From: Pseudoalteromonas ruthenica
GTDB lineage: Bacteria > Pseudomonadota > Gammaproteobacteria > Enterobacterales > Alteromonadaceae
Direction: 5' to 3'
Length of the DNA: 64,000 nt
NCBI RefSeq assembly: GCF_008808095.1
Contig: NZ_CP023396.1
Coordinates: 248,001-312,000 of the forward strand
The translations under genes were made by a program, and so were the position numbers. The notes under the pieces were generated by a model. That model worked only from the letters and a program-made list of their open reading frames with translations. It was not told the origin of the DNA and did not search any database. This document shows positions 8,247 through 18,867 of this stretch, in pieces (within the stretch, counting starts at the first letter, position 1; every line of letters starts with the position of its first letter).

Positions 8247-10796
8247 ATGAAATCCAATCGGCGATATATACCTGCTGTGGTGGCTGCACTTATGGCGGCG
8301 CCCACTGTGACTTGGGCCTTAGACTGCAGCCCACTGACGGCATGGAATAGCGATGATGCTTATAACAGTGGTGCTCAAGTTGTATACCAAGACAAAGCAT
8401 ATGAAGCGAACTGGTGGACGCAAAATCAAGACCCAGCCACTCACTCCGGAGACTGGCAGCAATGGCGTTTACTGGGTCAATGCGATGGTGCCAACCAAAC
8501 GCCAATAGTCGAGCTTACTTCGCCTCTTAATAATAGTTCTTTTGGTGAAAATGACAGCGTTGTCCTTAAGGCGCAAGCAAGCGACAGTGATGGCAGTGTC
8601 AGCGCCGTTGAGTTTTTCATCAATGGAGTTTCACTGGGTGTCGATAGTGCTGCTCCATTTGAGCTAAATTGGCAAGCCTTGGCCGGAGAGCATACTCTGC
8701 TCGCTCAGGCGCGAGATGATCAGCAAGGCGAGGGCGTCAGCGCTGAAGTAAAGATTTCGGTGCTTCCCGCTGACGGGAATGCTGCGCCGACAGTGACGTT
8801 AACTGCGCCGACGGCGCAAACCCAAGCGCGTAGCGGTGAGCAAGTGACCTTGAGCGCGAATGCCGATGACAGTGATGGTGTTGTTACGGCGGTAGATTTT
8901 TATGTTGATCAAGTGCAAGTTGGTAGTGATACCAGTGCGCCCTATTCTATACAATGGCAGGCCGAGTCGGGGCTTCATCAGTTTCAAGCCAAAGCCACCG
9001 ATGATGTCGGTGCTCAGAGTATGAGTGCCAGTGTGCAAGTCAACGTCGATGCGGCCGCAGCTGGCATCTGTCAAGGCACGCCTAGTTATGTAGCAGGCAC
9101 CAGTTATAGCCAAGGGGATACCGTCGAAAATGTCAATCACGCCTATCGCTGTGACGTCGCTGGTTGGTGTTCTTCAAGTTCGGCTTGGGCATATGAACCT
9201 GGAGTCGGCCAGCACTGGCAGGATGCTTGGACCGACCTTGGTATTTGCGCAATTGCTCCGGATATCACCATTACCTCGCCCAGTGCGAATGCCACATTAT
9301 TACAAGGGCAAAGTACGGTGATTAGCGCCGATGTTAGCGACAGTGACGGCAGCGTCAGTGCGGTTGAATTCTCTGTTGCAGGCAATGTGATCGCCACAGA
9401 TACGAGCGCGCCTTACCAAGCGACATGGCAAGTGCAAGGGCTCGGTGAAACGGCGGTGACGGTTGCCGCGAGTGATAATGAAGGCAACCTTAGCGAGCAG
9501 TCGGTGCTGGTCAGTGTCACTGATCAGCCCTTGGTGGTGAGCTTGAACTCTCCTGCCAGCGGAGAGCAGCTGCGCTTAGGGCAAAGCCTGACACTGGCTG
9601 CTGATGCAAGCTCTGCGCTCGGCAGTGTTACCGAGGTGAGCTTTGCTGTGAATGGACAAATCGTTGGCAGTGATAGCAGCGCCCCTTATACGCTGAATTA
9701 TACCCCCGCGAGTTTAGGCCAGTATGCAGTTAGCGCCCTTGCCAATGACTCTCAAGGTAACAGCGCACAAAGCACGGCCGCGACAATTAATGTGATTGAC
9801 ACCCCAGCGGGGAAAAAACACAAGCTCATCGGTTATTGGCATAACTTCGTTAATCCGGCAGGCTGCCCTATTCCCTTGTCCGATATTTCCAGTGCTTGGG
9901 ATATCATCGATATTGCCTTTGCCGAGAATGACCGCAATGCCACGGGTAAAGTTGTCTTTCACCCCTTTGAAGAGGACATTCGTTCCGATTGTCCGCCGAT
10001 AGACCCGGTTAAATTTAAGCAAGACATAAAAGATTTACAAGCACAAGGAAAGGTCGTGGTGTTGAGCCTTGGCGGCGCCGAAGGCACGATTACTTTAGAG
10101 ACAGATAGTGACGAGGCGAACTTTGTCGCCAGTTTGACCAACATCATCAATGAATGGGGTTTTGATGGCCTAGATGTCGATTACGAGAGTGGTTCCAACC
10201 TGGTTCATGGCTCACAGATCCAAGCGCGTTTAGGGCGTGCCTTGAAGCAAATTGAGCAAAACATCGGGGGCGATATGTATCTAACAATGGCTCCGGAGCA
10301 CCCTTATGTACATGGGGGCATGGTCGCTTACTCTGGCATTTGGGGGGCGTATATTCCGCTCATTGACGATGTGCGGGATACCCTGGATTTACTCCATGTG
10401 CAACTCTACAACAATGGTGGCCTACCTAACCCCTATGAGCCGGGCTCGGCATCTGAGGGGTCGGTCAATATGATGGTCGCACATGCAAAAATGTTGATAG
10501 AAGGGTTTACCCTTGCCAATGGTCAGCAATTTGCGCCGCTGCGTGATGACCAAGTTGCTATCGGTCTGCCGTCTGGGCCGCAATCGGCTAATTCAGGGCA
10601 AGCACCCACGCAAAACATTATTGATGCGTTGGATTGCTTAACCAAGGGGCAAGCATGTGGCACCATTACACCCAGTAACCCGTATCCACACTTTGGTGGG
10701 GTAATGACCTGGTCGATAAACTGGGATAAGTACGATGGTTACAATTTCTCTGGTCCCATTGGCGATAAGCTCACTCAAATGAACAATGGCCAATAA
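8247..10796 (+). CDS. Secreted multidomain chitinase, GH18
   Basis: An 849-residue exported enzyme with a Sec signal peptide (cleavage near residue 25). Domains in order: a CBM5/12 chitin-binding domain (about 26-78, with YEANWWTQNQDP), two Ig-like domains (about 88-172 and 180-265), a second, divergent CBM5/12 (about 272-335, GWCSSSSAWAYEPG), two more Ig-like domains (about 340-430 and 432-520), and a GH18 catalytic domain (about 525-845). The GH18 motif DGLDVDYE is complete, with the proton donor at Glu647. It hydrolyses chitin outside the cell. The Ig-like domains act as spacers and show recent duplication (repeated DSDGSVSAVEF). The gene stands alone between two terminators; no other chitin gene is near. 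Confidence 0.93.
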   Translation: MKSNRRYIPAVVAALMAAPTVTWALDCSPLTAWNSDDAYNSGAQVVYQDKAYEANWWTQNQDPATHSGDWQQWRLLGQCDGANQTPIVELTSPLNNSSFGENDSVVLKAQASDSDGSVSAVEFFINGVSLGVDSAAPFELNWQALAGEHTLLAQARDDQQGEGVSAEVKISVLPADGNAAPTVTLTAPTAQTQARSGEQVTLSANADDSDGVVTAVDFYVDQVQVGSDTSAPYSIQWQAESGLHQFQAKATDDVGAQSMSASVQVNVDAAAAGICQGTPSYVAGTSYSQGDTVENVNHAYRCDVAGWCSSSSAWAYEPGVGQHWQDAWTDLGICAIAPDITITSPSANATLLQGQSTVISADVSDSDGSVSAVEFSVAGNVIATDTSAPYQATWQVQGLGETAVTVAASDNEGNLSEQSVLVSVTDQPLVVSLNSPASGEQLRLGQSLTLAADASSALGSVTEVSFAVNGQIVGSDSSAPYTLNYTPASLGQYAVSALANDSQGNSAQSTAATINVIDTPAGKKHKLIGYWHNFVNPAGCPIPLSDISSAWDIIDIAFAENDRNATGKVVFHPFEEDIRSDCPPIDPVKFKQDIKDLQAQGKVVVLSLGGAEGTITLETDSDEANFVASLTNIINEWGFDGLDVDYESGSNLVHGSQIQARLGRALKQIEQNIGGDMYLTMAPEHPYVHGGMVAYSGIWGAYIPLIDDVRDTLDLLHVQLYNNGGLPNPYEPGSASEGSVNMMVAHAKMLIEGFTLANGQQFAPLRDDQVAIGLPSGPQSANSGQAPTQNIIDALDCLTKGQACGTITPSNPYPHFGGVMTWSINWDKYDGYNFSGPIGDKLTQMNNGQ

Positions 10797-10807
10797 CCCT
10801 GAGATAT

Positions 10808-10836
10808 AAAAAAGCCCGCTTAATTGCGGGCTTTAT
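10808..10836. terminator. Bidirectional terminator between the chitinase gene and mutS
   Basis: Stem AAAGCCCGC / GCGGGCTTT with a 6-base loop, A-rich on the left and T-rich on the right, located between two convergent genes and usable by both. Confidence 0.88.
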
Positions 10837-10841
10837 TGTTG

Positions 10842-13421
10842 CTATAGCAGCTCTTTTAACCGGTATAACAGCTCATGAGCCTGACGTGGGCTTAGATCGT
10901 CGGGGTCAATATTACTCAGCTCATTCTCAACCTCACTGGGCTCGGGCTCCGCCAATAAATCCAGCTGCGCTTGTGTGCTTGAGGTGTTGGCGTTAATTGC
11001 AGGTTGTTGCTCTAACTGTTTGAGCTTGCGCTTAGCGCTGTTGATCACCGCCTTAGGCACGCCCGCTAATGCTGCTACCTGTAAGCCAAAACTCTTACTT
11101 GCAGGGCCTTCTAAGACTTTATGCATAAAGGCAATGGTATCGTTGTGTTCAATGGCATCTAAGTGCACGTTTACTAACCCTGATTCACGCTCGGCAAGCT
11201 CTGTAAGCTCAAAGTAATGGGTGGCAAATAAGGTTTTGGCATTAATTTTGTGAGCCAAGTAATCTGCCGTGGCATAGGCGAGCGACAAACCGTCATAGGT
11301 ACTGGTACCGCGACCAATCTCATCCATTAACACCAGCGAGTGGGCTGTGGCATTGTTTAAAATAGTGGCGGTTTCGGTCATCTCAACCATAAAGGTTGAG
11401 CGGCCAGAGGCGAGATCGTCGCTGGCATCGATACGGGTGAAAATACGATCGACCAAGCCGATTTGCGCCTGTGCCGCTGGCACAAAGCTGCCAATATGAG
11501 CCATTAACACAATCAGTGCCGTTTGGCGCATATAGGTTGATTTACCGCCCATATTCGGGCCGGTGATCATCAACATGCGACGCTGGTTATTGAGCTCCAC
11601 CGGGTTGGCGATAAAGGGGTCTGTCATCACCTGTTCAACCACAGGGTGGCGCCCTTCACTGATGGCGATGCCGTCGCCTTCGTGCAGCTCGGGTTTCGCA
11701 TAGTTAAGCGTTTGCGCGCGCTCCGCTAGGTTATTCAGTACGTCTAATTCACTTAATGCCGCCGCCAATTGTTGCAATGCATCCAGGTGCGGGGCTATGA
11801 GGGTGAATAGCTCATCATAGAGCTGCTTTTCCAGCGCCAGCGCTTTGGTTTGGCTACCTAACACCTTATCTTCGTGCTCTTTGAGCTCGGGGATAATATA
11901 GCGCTCGTTATTTTTTAGGGTCTGACGGCGGATATAGTGGCTTGGCACTAAATGAGAATTCGCGCGGCTAATATCAATATAAAAGCCATGCACCTTGTTG
12001 TAGCCAATCTTCAAAGTACTAATACCGGTGCTCTCGCGCTCTCGCTCTTCCATGGCGGTGAGTACATCGGTGGCCCCTTGCGAGAGGTTACGCCAATGGT
12101 CGAGCTCGTCATTGTAACCCTCAGCAATCACCCCACCATCGCGGATCAACACCGGTGGGTTATCAACAATGGCGCGTGTTAGTAACTGCAGTAGTTCATC
12201 ATTGGGGTGACTGGCGGTGGCAATTTGTTGTATCCGCTGGCACTGACTGGTCGCTAACATATTCTGTAACTCAGGCAGTTGCTCCAGAGCTGCGCGCAAG
12301 CGAGACAGATCGCGTGGGCGCGCATTGCCCAGCGCTAATCGGGCAACGATACGCTCAACATCGCCTACAGCACGCAGCAGTGGCTGCAACTCCATATGCC
12401 AGGCTTGGTCGATGATGGTGCTAATGGCATTAAGACGAAGGTTGAGCTCCTTGCGACAGCGAATAGGGTTGTGAATGCGACGTTTCAATAACCGCGAGCC
12501 CATGGGGGTTGCGGTTTTGTCGAGCACGGCCGCGAGGGTGTTTTCCAGACCGCCACCAAGATTTTGCGTCAACTCAAGATTTTTGCGGGTGGCGCTGTCG
12601 AGTACCACGGCCTGCGTATCTTGCTCGAGACTAATGCCCTTAATATGGGGCAGGGCGGTACGTTGCGTGTCTTTGACATACTGTAATAGGCAACCAGCGG
12701 CAGTCAGTGCTAACTTTGCTTCATGAACACCAAAGCCAATCAAGTCTTGGGTGCCAAATTGCTGACATAATGCGGTAACGGCAGTATCTAAATCGAATTC
12801 CCATTCCGGACGCCGACGAGTGCCTTTAATATGCTCTATAAGCGCCATATCAGCAAAGGTTTCTGGATAGAGCAGTTCGGCCGGGTTAAGGCGTTGCAAA
12901 GTGGATTTAAATGCGTCATTGTCAGCACATTCAACGACATTAAAGCGTCCGGAATTGATATCTAAATAGGCAACGCCAAAACGGCCTTGTGGGTTTTTAT
13001 ACACACTGACTAATAAGTTGTCTTGACGCTCTTTTAATAGCGCTTCGTCGGTGATGGTGCCCGGGGTGACAATACGCACGACTTTGCGCTCAACCGGGCC
13101 TTTGCTGGTTGCCGGATCGCCCACTTGTTCGCAAATGGCCACCGATTCACCGAGCTGTACTAGGCGAGCGAGGTAGTTTTCCACCGCATGGTAGGGGACA
13201 CCAGCCATGGGAATAGGCTCGCCGCCGGCTTTGCCACGATAGGTCTGTGATATATCAAGCAGCTCGGCGGAGCGAATGGCATCATCAAAAAACAGCTCAT
13301 AAAAATCGCCCATACGATAAAACAGCAAAATATCGGGATGTTGCGCTTTTATTCGCAGGTATTGCTGCATCATCGGGGTTTGTTGTTTTATATTATCTTC
13401 ACTGTAGAGATTTGCTGACAT
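10842..13421 (-). CDS. mutS: DNA mismatch repair protein MutS
   Basis: An 859-residue MutS. The N-terminal mismatch-binding domain has the Phe-Xaa-Glu motif in GDFYELFF (about residues 36-43). The connector, core and clamp domains follow, then the ABC-type ATPase with Walker [14 protein letters not shown] (about 615-627), [12 protein letters not shown], and FATHYFEL. The C-terminal tetramerisation tail is present. It recognises mismatches and recruits MutL, which is not in the window. It is divergent from pncC, with about 24 bases between start codons. Confidence 0.98.
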   Translation of the reverse strand: MSANLYSEDNIKQQTPMMQQYLRIKAQHPDILLFYRMGDFYELFFDDAIRSAELLDISQTYRGKAGGEPIPMAGVPYHAVENYLARLVQLGESVAICEQVGDPATSKGPVERKVVRIVTPGTITDEALLKERQDNLLVSVYKNPQGRFGVAYLDINSGRFNVVECADNDAFKSTLQRLNPAELLYPETFADMALIEHIKGTRRRPEWEFDLDTAVTALCQQFGTQDLIGFGVHEAKLALTAAGCLLQYVKDTQRTALPHIKGISLEQDTQAVVLDSATRKNLELTQNLGGGLENTLAAVLDKTATPMGSRLLKRRIHNPIRCRKELNLRLNAISTIIDQAWHMELQPLLRAVGDVERIVARLALGNARPRDLSRLRAALEQLPELQNMLATSQCQRIQQIATASHPNDELLQLLTRAIVDNPPVLIRDGGVIAEGYNDELDHWRNLSQGATDVLTAMEERERESTGISTLKIGYNKVHGFYIDISRANSHLVPSHYIRRQTLKNNERYIIPELKEHEDKVLGSQTKALALEKQLYDELFTLIAPHLDALQQLAAALSELDVLNNLAERAQTLNYAKPELHEGDGIAISEGRHPVVEQVMTDPFIANPVELNNQRRMLMITGPNMGGKSTYMRQTALIVLMAHIGSFVPAAQAQIGLVDRIFTRIDASDDLASGRSTFMVEMTETATILNNATAHSLVLMDEIGRGTSTYDGLSLAYATADYLAHKINAKTLFATHYFELTELAERESGLVNVHLDAIEHNDTIAFMHKVLEGPASKSFGLQVAALAGVPKAVINSAKRKLKQLEQQPAINANTSSTQAQLDLLAEPEPSEVENELSNIDPDDLSPRQAHELLYRLKELL

Positions 13422-13445
13422 GCACGCACTCGAATAAGGATGGTT

Positions 13446-13952
13446 ATGAATTTACAGCACCAGTCAACGAACAATACGAAAACCCTTGCTGCCCAGCTCG
13501 GCGCTATTCTAGCGGATAAGCAGATGATGATCACTACCGCTGAATCATGCACCGGGGGGGGCATTGCTTATGCCATTACCGATACCCCCGGCAGCTCGCG
13601 CTATTTTGCCGAAGCGATGGTGACTTATTCCAATGAAGCTAAGCACGAGCGCTTGGGCGTGAGCAAGCAAACATTGGCCGATTATGGCGCGGTAAGTGAA
13701 CAAACCGTGCGTGAAATGGCTATTGGCGCAGCACAAGCCGCAGAGGCTGATGTGGCGGTGGTCACGTCAGGCATTGCCGGTCCCGACGGCGGCAGTGATG
13801 ATAAACCGGTGGGACTGGTATGGTTTGCGGTGTTCTTTAATCAGCAGGTGAGCGTGCAACAGCAGGTATTCACCGGCGATCGCGCGTATGTGCGCGAGCA
13901 AGCAATAGCTCAAGCTCTGGCGATGACGGTAAAAATTATAGAATCTGCTTGA
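13446..13952 (+). CDS. pncC: Nicotinamide-nucleotide amidohydrolase PncC (CinA C-terminal family)
   Basis: A 168-residue enzyme that deamidates nicotinamide mononucleotide for NAD recycling. The AAGGA site at 13436-13440 overlaps an upstream ATG (13440) and is correctly spaced only for ATG 13446, so that start is preferred. Family motifs are [12 protein letters not shown] (about 31-42), [15 protein letters not shown], and [24 protein letters not shown] (about 104-127). This is the short stand-alone form without the CinA N-terminal domain. Its stop lies one base before the recA LexA box. Confidence 0.95.
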   Translation: MNLQHQSTNNTKTLAAQLGAILADKQMMITTAESCTGGGIAYAITDTPGSSRYFAEAMVTYSNEAKHERLGVSKQTLADYGAVSEQTVREMAIGAAQAAEADVAVVTSGIAGPDGGSDDKPVGLVWFAVFFNQQVSVQQQVFTGDRAYVREQAIAQALAMTVKIIESA

Positions 13953-13972
13953 TACTGTAATTCCATACAGTA
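13953..13972 (+). promoter_or_regulatory. LexA (SOS) box of recA
   Basis: TACTGT-N8-ACAGTA, a perfect inverted repeat matching the gammaproteobacterial LexA consensus CTGT-N8-ACAG. It lies 52 bases before the recA start, immediately after the pncC stop and overlapping a TATACT -10-like sequence. Confidence 0.93.
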
Positions 13973-14024
13973 TACTAAGACACATTAAGCCAGCGTGTGG
14001 CACAGAACGATTTTGGAGAACAGC

Positions 14025-15074
14025 ATGAACGATAACAAATCAAAAGCCTTAAGTGCAGCGGTTTCGCAAATTGAGCGTCAATTCGGTAAAGGCTCAATTA
14101 TGAAGCTCGGTGATAGCCAGGCTTTGGATATTGAAGCCATTTCTACCGGCTCACTGGGAATCGATATCGCTCTAGGTATAGGTGGTTTGCCGACCGGGCG
14201 TGTTGTTGAAATTTATGGCCCAGAATCGTCAGGTAAAACAACCCTTACATTGCAAGTTATTGCTCAAGCTCAGCGCGATGGTAAAACCTGTGCTTTCGTC
14301 GATGCCGAGCATGCCCTAGACCCTGTCTACGCCGAAAAGCTGGGTGTTAACGTTGAAGAGCTACTGGTTTCGCAGCCGGATACTGGTGAGCAAGCGTTGG
14401 AAATTTGTGACATGCTAGTACGCTCAGGCGCGGTTGATGTGGTCATTGTTGACTCGGTAGCTGCACTGACACCAAAAGCTGAAATTGAAGGCGAAATGGG
14501 TGACAGCCACGTTGGCTTGCAAGCGCGTTTAATGTCACAGGCGCTGCGTAAGTTAACGGCAAATATCAAACGCTCAAACACCTTGTGTGTGTTTATCAAC
14601 CAAATCCGTATGAAGATTGGTGTGATGTTTGGTAACCCTGAAACCACCACCGGTGGTAATGCCCTGAAGTTCTACTCGTCTGTACGTTTAGACATTCGCC
14701 GTATTGGTTCAGTGAAAGACGGTGATGAAGTGATCGGCAACGAGACCCGCGTCAAAGTAGTGAAAAACAAAGTGGCGCCGCCATTTAAGCAAGCCGAGTT
14801 TATCATCATGTATGGTGAAGGTATCTCCAAAGAAGGTGAGCTGATTGATTTAGGCGTGAAGCACAAGCTCATTGAAAAGTCCGGTGCTTGGTACAGCTAC
14901 AACGGGTCTAAAGTCGGCCAAGGTAAATCTAACTCTATTAAGTTCTTAAAAGAGAATGTTGAGATTGCCAATGAGATTGAAGGTAAGCTACGGGAAATGT
15001 TGCTGCTTAAAGCAACCATTAAGCCTGAAGACGGTGAAACCAACCCGCTAGCTGCTGAAGCGCAGAGCGAGTAA
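14025..15074 (+). CDS. recA: Recombinase RecA
   Basis: A 349-residue RecA starting at ATG 14025 after a TTTTGGAG site. Walker [11 protein letters not shown] is at about residues 66-75, the VIVDSVAAL Walker B at about 140-148, loop L1 ([22 protein letters not shown] in part) and L2 ([14 protein letters not shown]) follow, and the acidic C-terminus is present. It carries out strand exchange and triggers LexA autocleavage; the LexA box upstream shows SOS control. The usual neighbour recX is absent here and lies at 33554. Confidence 0.98.
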   Translation: MNDNKSKALSAAVSQIERQFGKGSIMKLGDSQALDIEAISTGSLGIDIALGIGGLPTGRVVEIYGPESSGKTTLTLQVIAQAQRDGKTCAFVDAEHALDPVYAEKLGVNVEELLVSQPDTGEQALEICDMLVRSGAVDVVIVDSVAALTPKAEIEGEMGDSHVGLQARLMSQALRKLTANIKRSNTLCVFINQIRMKIGVMFGNPETTTGGNALKFYSSVRLDIRRIGSVKDGDEVIGNETRVKVVKNKVAPPFKQAEFIIMYGEGISKEGELIDLGVKHKLIEKSGAWYSYNGSKVGQGKSNSIKFLKENVEIANEIEGKLREMLLLKATIKPEDGETNPLAAEAQSE

Positions 15075-15104
15075 GACTGCGAAGTACTGAATAAGAGTAA
15101 GCGA

Positions 15105-15130
15105 AACCAGCCTAAGGGCTGGTTTTTTTA
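15105..15130 (+). terminator. Terminator after recA
   Basis: Stem AACCAGCC / GGCTGGTT with a TAAG loop, followed by seven T residues. Confidence 0.92.
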
Positions 15131-15200
15131 TGGCTGGAGTTTCATCGCTGGCACGCCTGCCATAAGTTTTAGCTAGGCTTTAAGACTAATAACCAGGCAT

Positions 15201-15230
15201 AAAAAAACGCCAAACACAGAGTTTGGCGTT
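15201..15230 (-). terminator. Terminator of the siderophore receptor gene
   Basis: Perfect 10-base stem AACGCCAAAC / GTTTGGCGTT preceded on the plus strand by an A run, so it reads as stem plus T run on the minus strand, 25 bases after the receptor stop. Confidence 0.88.
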
Positions 15231-15254
15231 CTACTGTTTAACTAAGACAGGGAA

Positions 15255-17381
15255 TTAAAGCTGCCAGTTAATAGAGAAGGCATAGTGACGCGGTGCACCG
15301 TAATAGCCCTGGGCCCAGTAAAGGCTGTGCAGGTACTTTTCATCGGTCACGTTGTTAACATTAAAGGTGGCACTGATGCGCTCAGTCACTTGGTAAGTGG
15401 CCACTAAATCAAGTAAGCCATACGCACCTTGTGTCGTCACTGTAGGAATAGTGCCATTGCTTTGCACTCGTGACGTTTTGGCTTGCCAGCGATAATTGGC
15501 ACCAAAGCTTAAACCCTCAATTACAGGGACCTGATAATTCAGCGCCACTTTAACTTGGTCTTCTGGGGTGTAATCACGAACTAGCTTACCTTCATTGACG
15601 TCATCACCGGCTTCAATATCTACATGGCTGTAGCTGAAGCTAGCACTTAAGTCATCAGTGAGACGACCACTGAGTTCAAGCTCGTAGCCATCGCTATTGA
15701 TCCCTTCAGCAGCGTAGTAAACCGTGTTGTCAGGAGTTGAAAGAGCGGTGTCAGGCAAGGCAATACCGTCTTGCAGAGCATCGAAAATAGCAAAAGTGGC
15801 AAACAACTGACCATCTAGCAACTGTGCTTTAATCCCCAGCTCTTTACTCTCACCGGTGATTGGGTCTAAAGCCATGCCGGTTTGATCTTGCTCTGATTGT
15901 GGCGCAAAGGTTTCAGTGTAGCTGGCATACACGGTGTAATTCTCTGCAAAGTCGTAGACAGCACCAATATAAGGAATAAACTCTTCTGAGCTGTTCACTT
16001 TGGAATTACCGTAAGATAGGCCCTCAGAATCCCACTCGGTATAACGACCGCCAGCAAGAATGGCTAGAGGCTCAGTGATTTTAAAGCGTGCCGACGCGTA
16101 AGCAGATTTTTGGTCAGCCTCGACTTTAGAGCCGTTATAAGCATCCTCGAGTGTTGGAATAGGTGCGTTACCTTCAAAATCCTCCAGTGGTGGCATCGCC
16201 GGGAAGCCATTGCCTGTGGTGTAGTCGTAAAGTGAACTATCTTGGTAGTTCATATCGGCGCTACTGACACCAAACACTAAGTTATGAGTTTGTCCAAACA
16301 GTGAGAAATCACCTGTGGCGTATAGATCATAAAGGTTTTGCTGATCTTTATAGTCGTATTCACTGGCGTAGCCGGTTAATCCCAGCCCGGTTTCAGCACT
16401 TGGGGTGCCGTAGACATAAAACAACTCGGAGTCTTGCTCATTGGTCATGTGCGCGTAGCGAGCGCGTATAAACCAAGAGGTGCCCAAACTTTGCTCAAGT
16501 TCAACAAAAATATGTTCGTTATCGTTATTCCAATAAGACCAATCAGCGGCCGTGCTTGTGGATACGTCGAAGTCAGTCGCCGTGCCATCATCATAAAACA
16601 GTGGCAAGGCTCCCCAAAGAGGGCTATCGGCATCTTTTGACTGACGAATATAATTCACTGATACCTTAGTGCTGTCAGTGAGCTGACCTTCATAGGCGAT
16701 ATAACCCAAGGTTAAATCTGTGGCGTAGCGGTCCAAGTAGGAGTCTGAGCGCTGCTTAGTGACCACTGCGCGCATTGCGTGGTTATCAGTTAAGGCGCCA
16801 GAAACATCCACCTCTAAACGGTTTTTATTCCACGAGCCAACAGATGCAGAGGCACTGGCTTGAGTCGTATAGGTAGGCTTTTTCAGGACCATGTTAACGG
16901 TCGCTGCAGGAGTCCCCGCGCCAGTCATAATACCGTTGGCACCACGGACAATCTCAATGCGATCGTAAATAGAGGTATCAAGGGTACCATGCACATCACC
17001 ACCATCTTGAGGGATACCTAAACCATCAACTTGGAAGTTAGTGATATCAAAACCACGGGCTTTAAAGTAAGTACGGTCTGTTTCGATTTGCTCAACAGTG
17101 ACACCCGGTGTTGACTCTAATACAGCGTTGATATCGTCCAGTGAAAAGTCATCCATTAATGCACGAGACACCACAGAGATAGATTGGGGCGTTTCTTTAA
17201 TGGTGATGCCGAGTTTAGAAGCCGAGTCCGCTTGTTCGGTGATGTAGTTTTTATGGTGCTGACCATACACGGAAACACGTTCAATATCTTTGTCTTTTGC
17301 TTGCTCAGCAAAAGCTGAAGTACTCAGGGCAACGGCGCAAAGCGTTGCTATTTTACTTAAAGTGAAGCTTTTCTTAGACAT
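15255..17381 (-). CDS. TonB-dependent siderophore receptor
   Basis: A 708-residue outer membrane receptor with signal peptide (cleaved after AFA, about residue 25). The plug domain (about 45-165) begins with ETPQSISVVSRALM and has the TPGVTVEQIETDRTYFKARGFDITNFQVDGL pattern of the ferrichrome/coprogen class. A 22-strand barrel follows and the last residue set ends YAFSINWQL, typical of outer membrane proteins. The VYG-type segment near residue 38 is the probable TonB box. It most resembles hydroxamate-siderophore receptors; the substrate is not decided by sequence alone. A Fur-like box lies upstream, consistent with iron repression. Confidence 0.92.
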   Translation of the reverse strand: MSKKSFTLSKIATLCAVALSTSAFAEQAKDKDIERVSVYGQHHKNYITEQADSASKLGITIKETPQSISVVSRALMDDFSLDDINAVLESTPGVTVEQIETDRTYFKARGFDITNFQVDGLGIPQDGGDVHGTLDTSIYDRIEIVRGANGIMTGAGTPAATVNMVLKKPTYTTQASASASVGSWNKNRLEVDVSGALTDNHAMRAVVTKQRSDSYLDRYATDLTLGYIAYEGQLTDSTKVSVNYIRQSKDADSPLWGALPLFYDDGTATDFDVSTSTAADWSYWNNDNEHIFVELEQSLGTSWFIRARYAHMTNEQDSELFYVYGTPSAETGLGLTGYASEYDYKDQQNLYDLYATGDFSLFGQTHNLVFGVSSADMNYQDSSLYDYTTGNGFPAMPPLEDFEGNAPIPTLEDAYNGSKVEADQKSAYASARFKITEPLAILAGGRYTEWDSEGLSYGNSKVNSSEEFIPYIGAVYDFAENYTVYASYTETFAPQSEQDQTGMALDPITGESKELGIKAQLLDGQLFATFAIFDALQDGIALPDTALSTPDNTVYYAAEGINSDGYELELSGRLTDDLSASFSYSHVDIEAGDDVNEGKLVRDYTPEDQVKVALNYQVPVIEGLSFGANYRWQAKTSRVQSNGTIPTVTTQGAYGLLDLVATYQVTERISATFNVNNVTDEKYLHSLYWAQGYYGAPRHYAFSINWQL

Positions 17382-17423
17382 AATCTTTTAGCACAGAGAG
17401 TTAAAAATCGTGCATAGACTAAT

Positions 17424-17443
17424 CTAAGTGAGAATGATTTGCA
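17424..17443 (-). promoter_or_regulatory. Probable Fur box
   Basis: The sequence contains GAGAATGATTTGC, matching the core GAGAATGATT of known Fur boxes, within the 45-65 bases upstream of the siderophore receptor start. Match by eye; not scored. Confidence 0.6.
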
Positions 17444-17462
17444 AACACACTTTTGTTGCGAA

Positions 17463-17490
17463 AAATAAAAAGCCGCTCTCAATAAGCGGC
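17463..17490 (-). terminator. Terminator of the DcaP-like porin gene
   Basis: Stem GCCGCT / AGCGGC (17472-17477, 17485-17490) with an A-rich stretch on its left, read as hairpin plus T-rich tail on the minus strand, 55 bases after the porin stop. Confidence 0.7.
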
Positions 17491-17544
17491 CAAAAGTCAT
17501 CCAATGTCTGCAGAGCAAGGCTCTCGTTTAAAGTTTAAGCCCTA

Positions 17545-18708
17545 CTAAAACGCATATTTTGCAGAAAACTGTAAGCGGTCTAAGTCACCATCGGCGCCGC
17601 TTTCGGTTTCTCGCTCTGCGTGTTTAAACTCAACTCCGAAGGTGAGTTTCTTAACCGGCGAGTACAGTAAGTTGGCACTGTAACTGACGCTGCTTTCGGT
17701 AGGGTCGCCACTGAAGGCGAGTAAATCGGTATTGTTATCAGCGCTGAAGAACGAATAAAGGAAAGTCGATCTGAAGTGATTATTCCAATGGTGTTGATAG
17801 CCAATAAACCCTGAGGTTGAGTCAATCGCATCGAGTTCATCACCATCAAATACCGCACCATGGGCGACGTTAAGACCGACATAACGACCCAATCCTTTGC
17901 CTTGAGTCAGCATAAACTTAAGGTTGTCAGAGCCGAGATTCACGCGCCCTGAAACACTCAACCCAAACGAGGTTTCGTCTTCATCAAAGCCGTTTTGCTT
18001 GTATGTTAGCTGACGCGCCAACGCAGTAACAGCAATATGGCCCCAGTCCGCTTTGTGATTATAGCGGGCAGTGAAATCAGGCATGCTGGCATCGTCGGTT
18101 TCTACTCGAGCACCATTGACGGTGATAGAGCTTTCTGGGTTTTCGGCCGAAAATGCCCAATTACCCACGCTATAACGGACTTGTGCCTGGCGGGCGAACA
18201 CCGTGCCCTCCGCTGGGCCAACGAAATCAAGTGTTTCTGGTAGCGCGCTGACGTTTTGGAAATTAGACCATGCTTGACCAAATAACCAGCCATCGTAGGT
18301 AATAAAGGCTTGGCGTAGACGCGGTGAGTAGGAGTTGGTGACACGTTCGTTGCCTCCAACAGAGCCGATAAAATCTAGCTCGATTTTAGTTTTTACTGTC
18401 TTTCCGTTACTCACTTTGGTACTGGTGCCAAAATTAAAACGAGATTGGCGGGCATGCATATCAAATACTGCATCGGTATCTGCGTCTGACCCGACGGGGG
18501 TGGTACTGGGAACATAAAAGTCACGGCCAATACTGTCGCCAGAAATGGTGCCAGCGGAGTAATCACTCCACATGGCATCAACTTTCACGTAGCCGCCATA
18601 GCTAATATCGGTGTCGCCAATCGTGGCCGCGTGAGCACTACCCACTACCGAGCCAAGCGCAGCGCACACCGCCATAAATGTTTTTGTTAGTCGTTTTTGT
18701 GTTGTCAT
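17545..18708 (-). CDS. DcaP-like outer membrane porin
   Basis: A 387-residue protein starting at ATG 18708, ten bases after a CAGGA site; a longer frame from 18729 would begin with TTG inside that site. Signal peptide cleavage is likely after AHA (about residue 27). Features fit DcaP-type trimeric porins: ISYGGYVKVDAMWSDYS at the mature N-terminus, DMHARQSRFNFGT, KTKIELDFIG, RLRQAFITYDGWLFGQAWSNF, and a C-terminal FSAKYAF. The gene diverges from acs, and the CrbR-like sites between them could serve both. Porins of this group take up small acids; a role in acetate or other carboxylate entry is inference. Confidence 0.85.
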   Translation of the reverse strand: MTTQKRLTKTFMAVCAALGSVVGSAHAATIGDTDISYGGYVKVDAMWSDYSAGTISGDSIGRDFYVPSTTPVGSDADTDAVFDMHARQSRFNFGTSTKVSNGKTVKTKIELDFIGSVGGNERVTNSYSPRLRQAFITYDGWLFGQAWSNFQNVSALPETLDFVGPAEGTVFARQAQVRYSVGNWAFSAENPESSITVNGARVETDDASMPDFTARYNHKADWGHIAVTALARQLTYKQNGFDEDETSFGLSVSGRVNLGSDNLKFMLTQGKGLGRYVGLNVAHGAVFDGDELDAIDSTSGFIGYQHHWNNHFRSTFLYSFFSADNNTDLLAFSGDPTESSVSYSANLLYSPVKKLTFGVEFKHAERETESGADGDLDRLQFSAKYAF

Positions 18709-18783
18709 AATGAAGTTGTCCTGTTGCAAGCTAGCTATGAAAACATGGTCGTTGCCATGATTTTGAGCAATTACCTATTGGTC

Positions 18784-18798
18784 TTACGACTAAGGTAT
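18784..18798 (+). promoter_or_regulatory. Candidate CrbR box 1 upstream of acs
   Basis: TTACGACTAAGGTAT. The first 13 bases are identical to a site upstream of DUF4212-actP (26602-26614). It lies 156 bases before the acs ATG and 75 bases before the divergent porin ATG. Assignment to CrbR is inference from shared position at two acetate genes next to crbR. Confidence 0.55.
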
Positions 18799-18867
18799 AG
18801 CCGAACTCTGAGTATGTGGTTAGTTAACTTGCTGAGTGTAGGCAGGTTTGTGGCCAATTTGTGGGAT

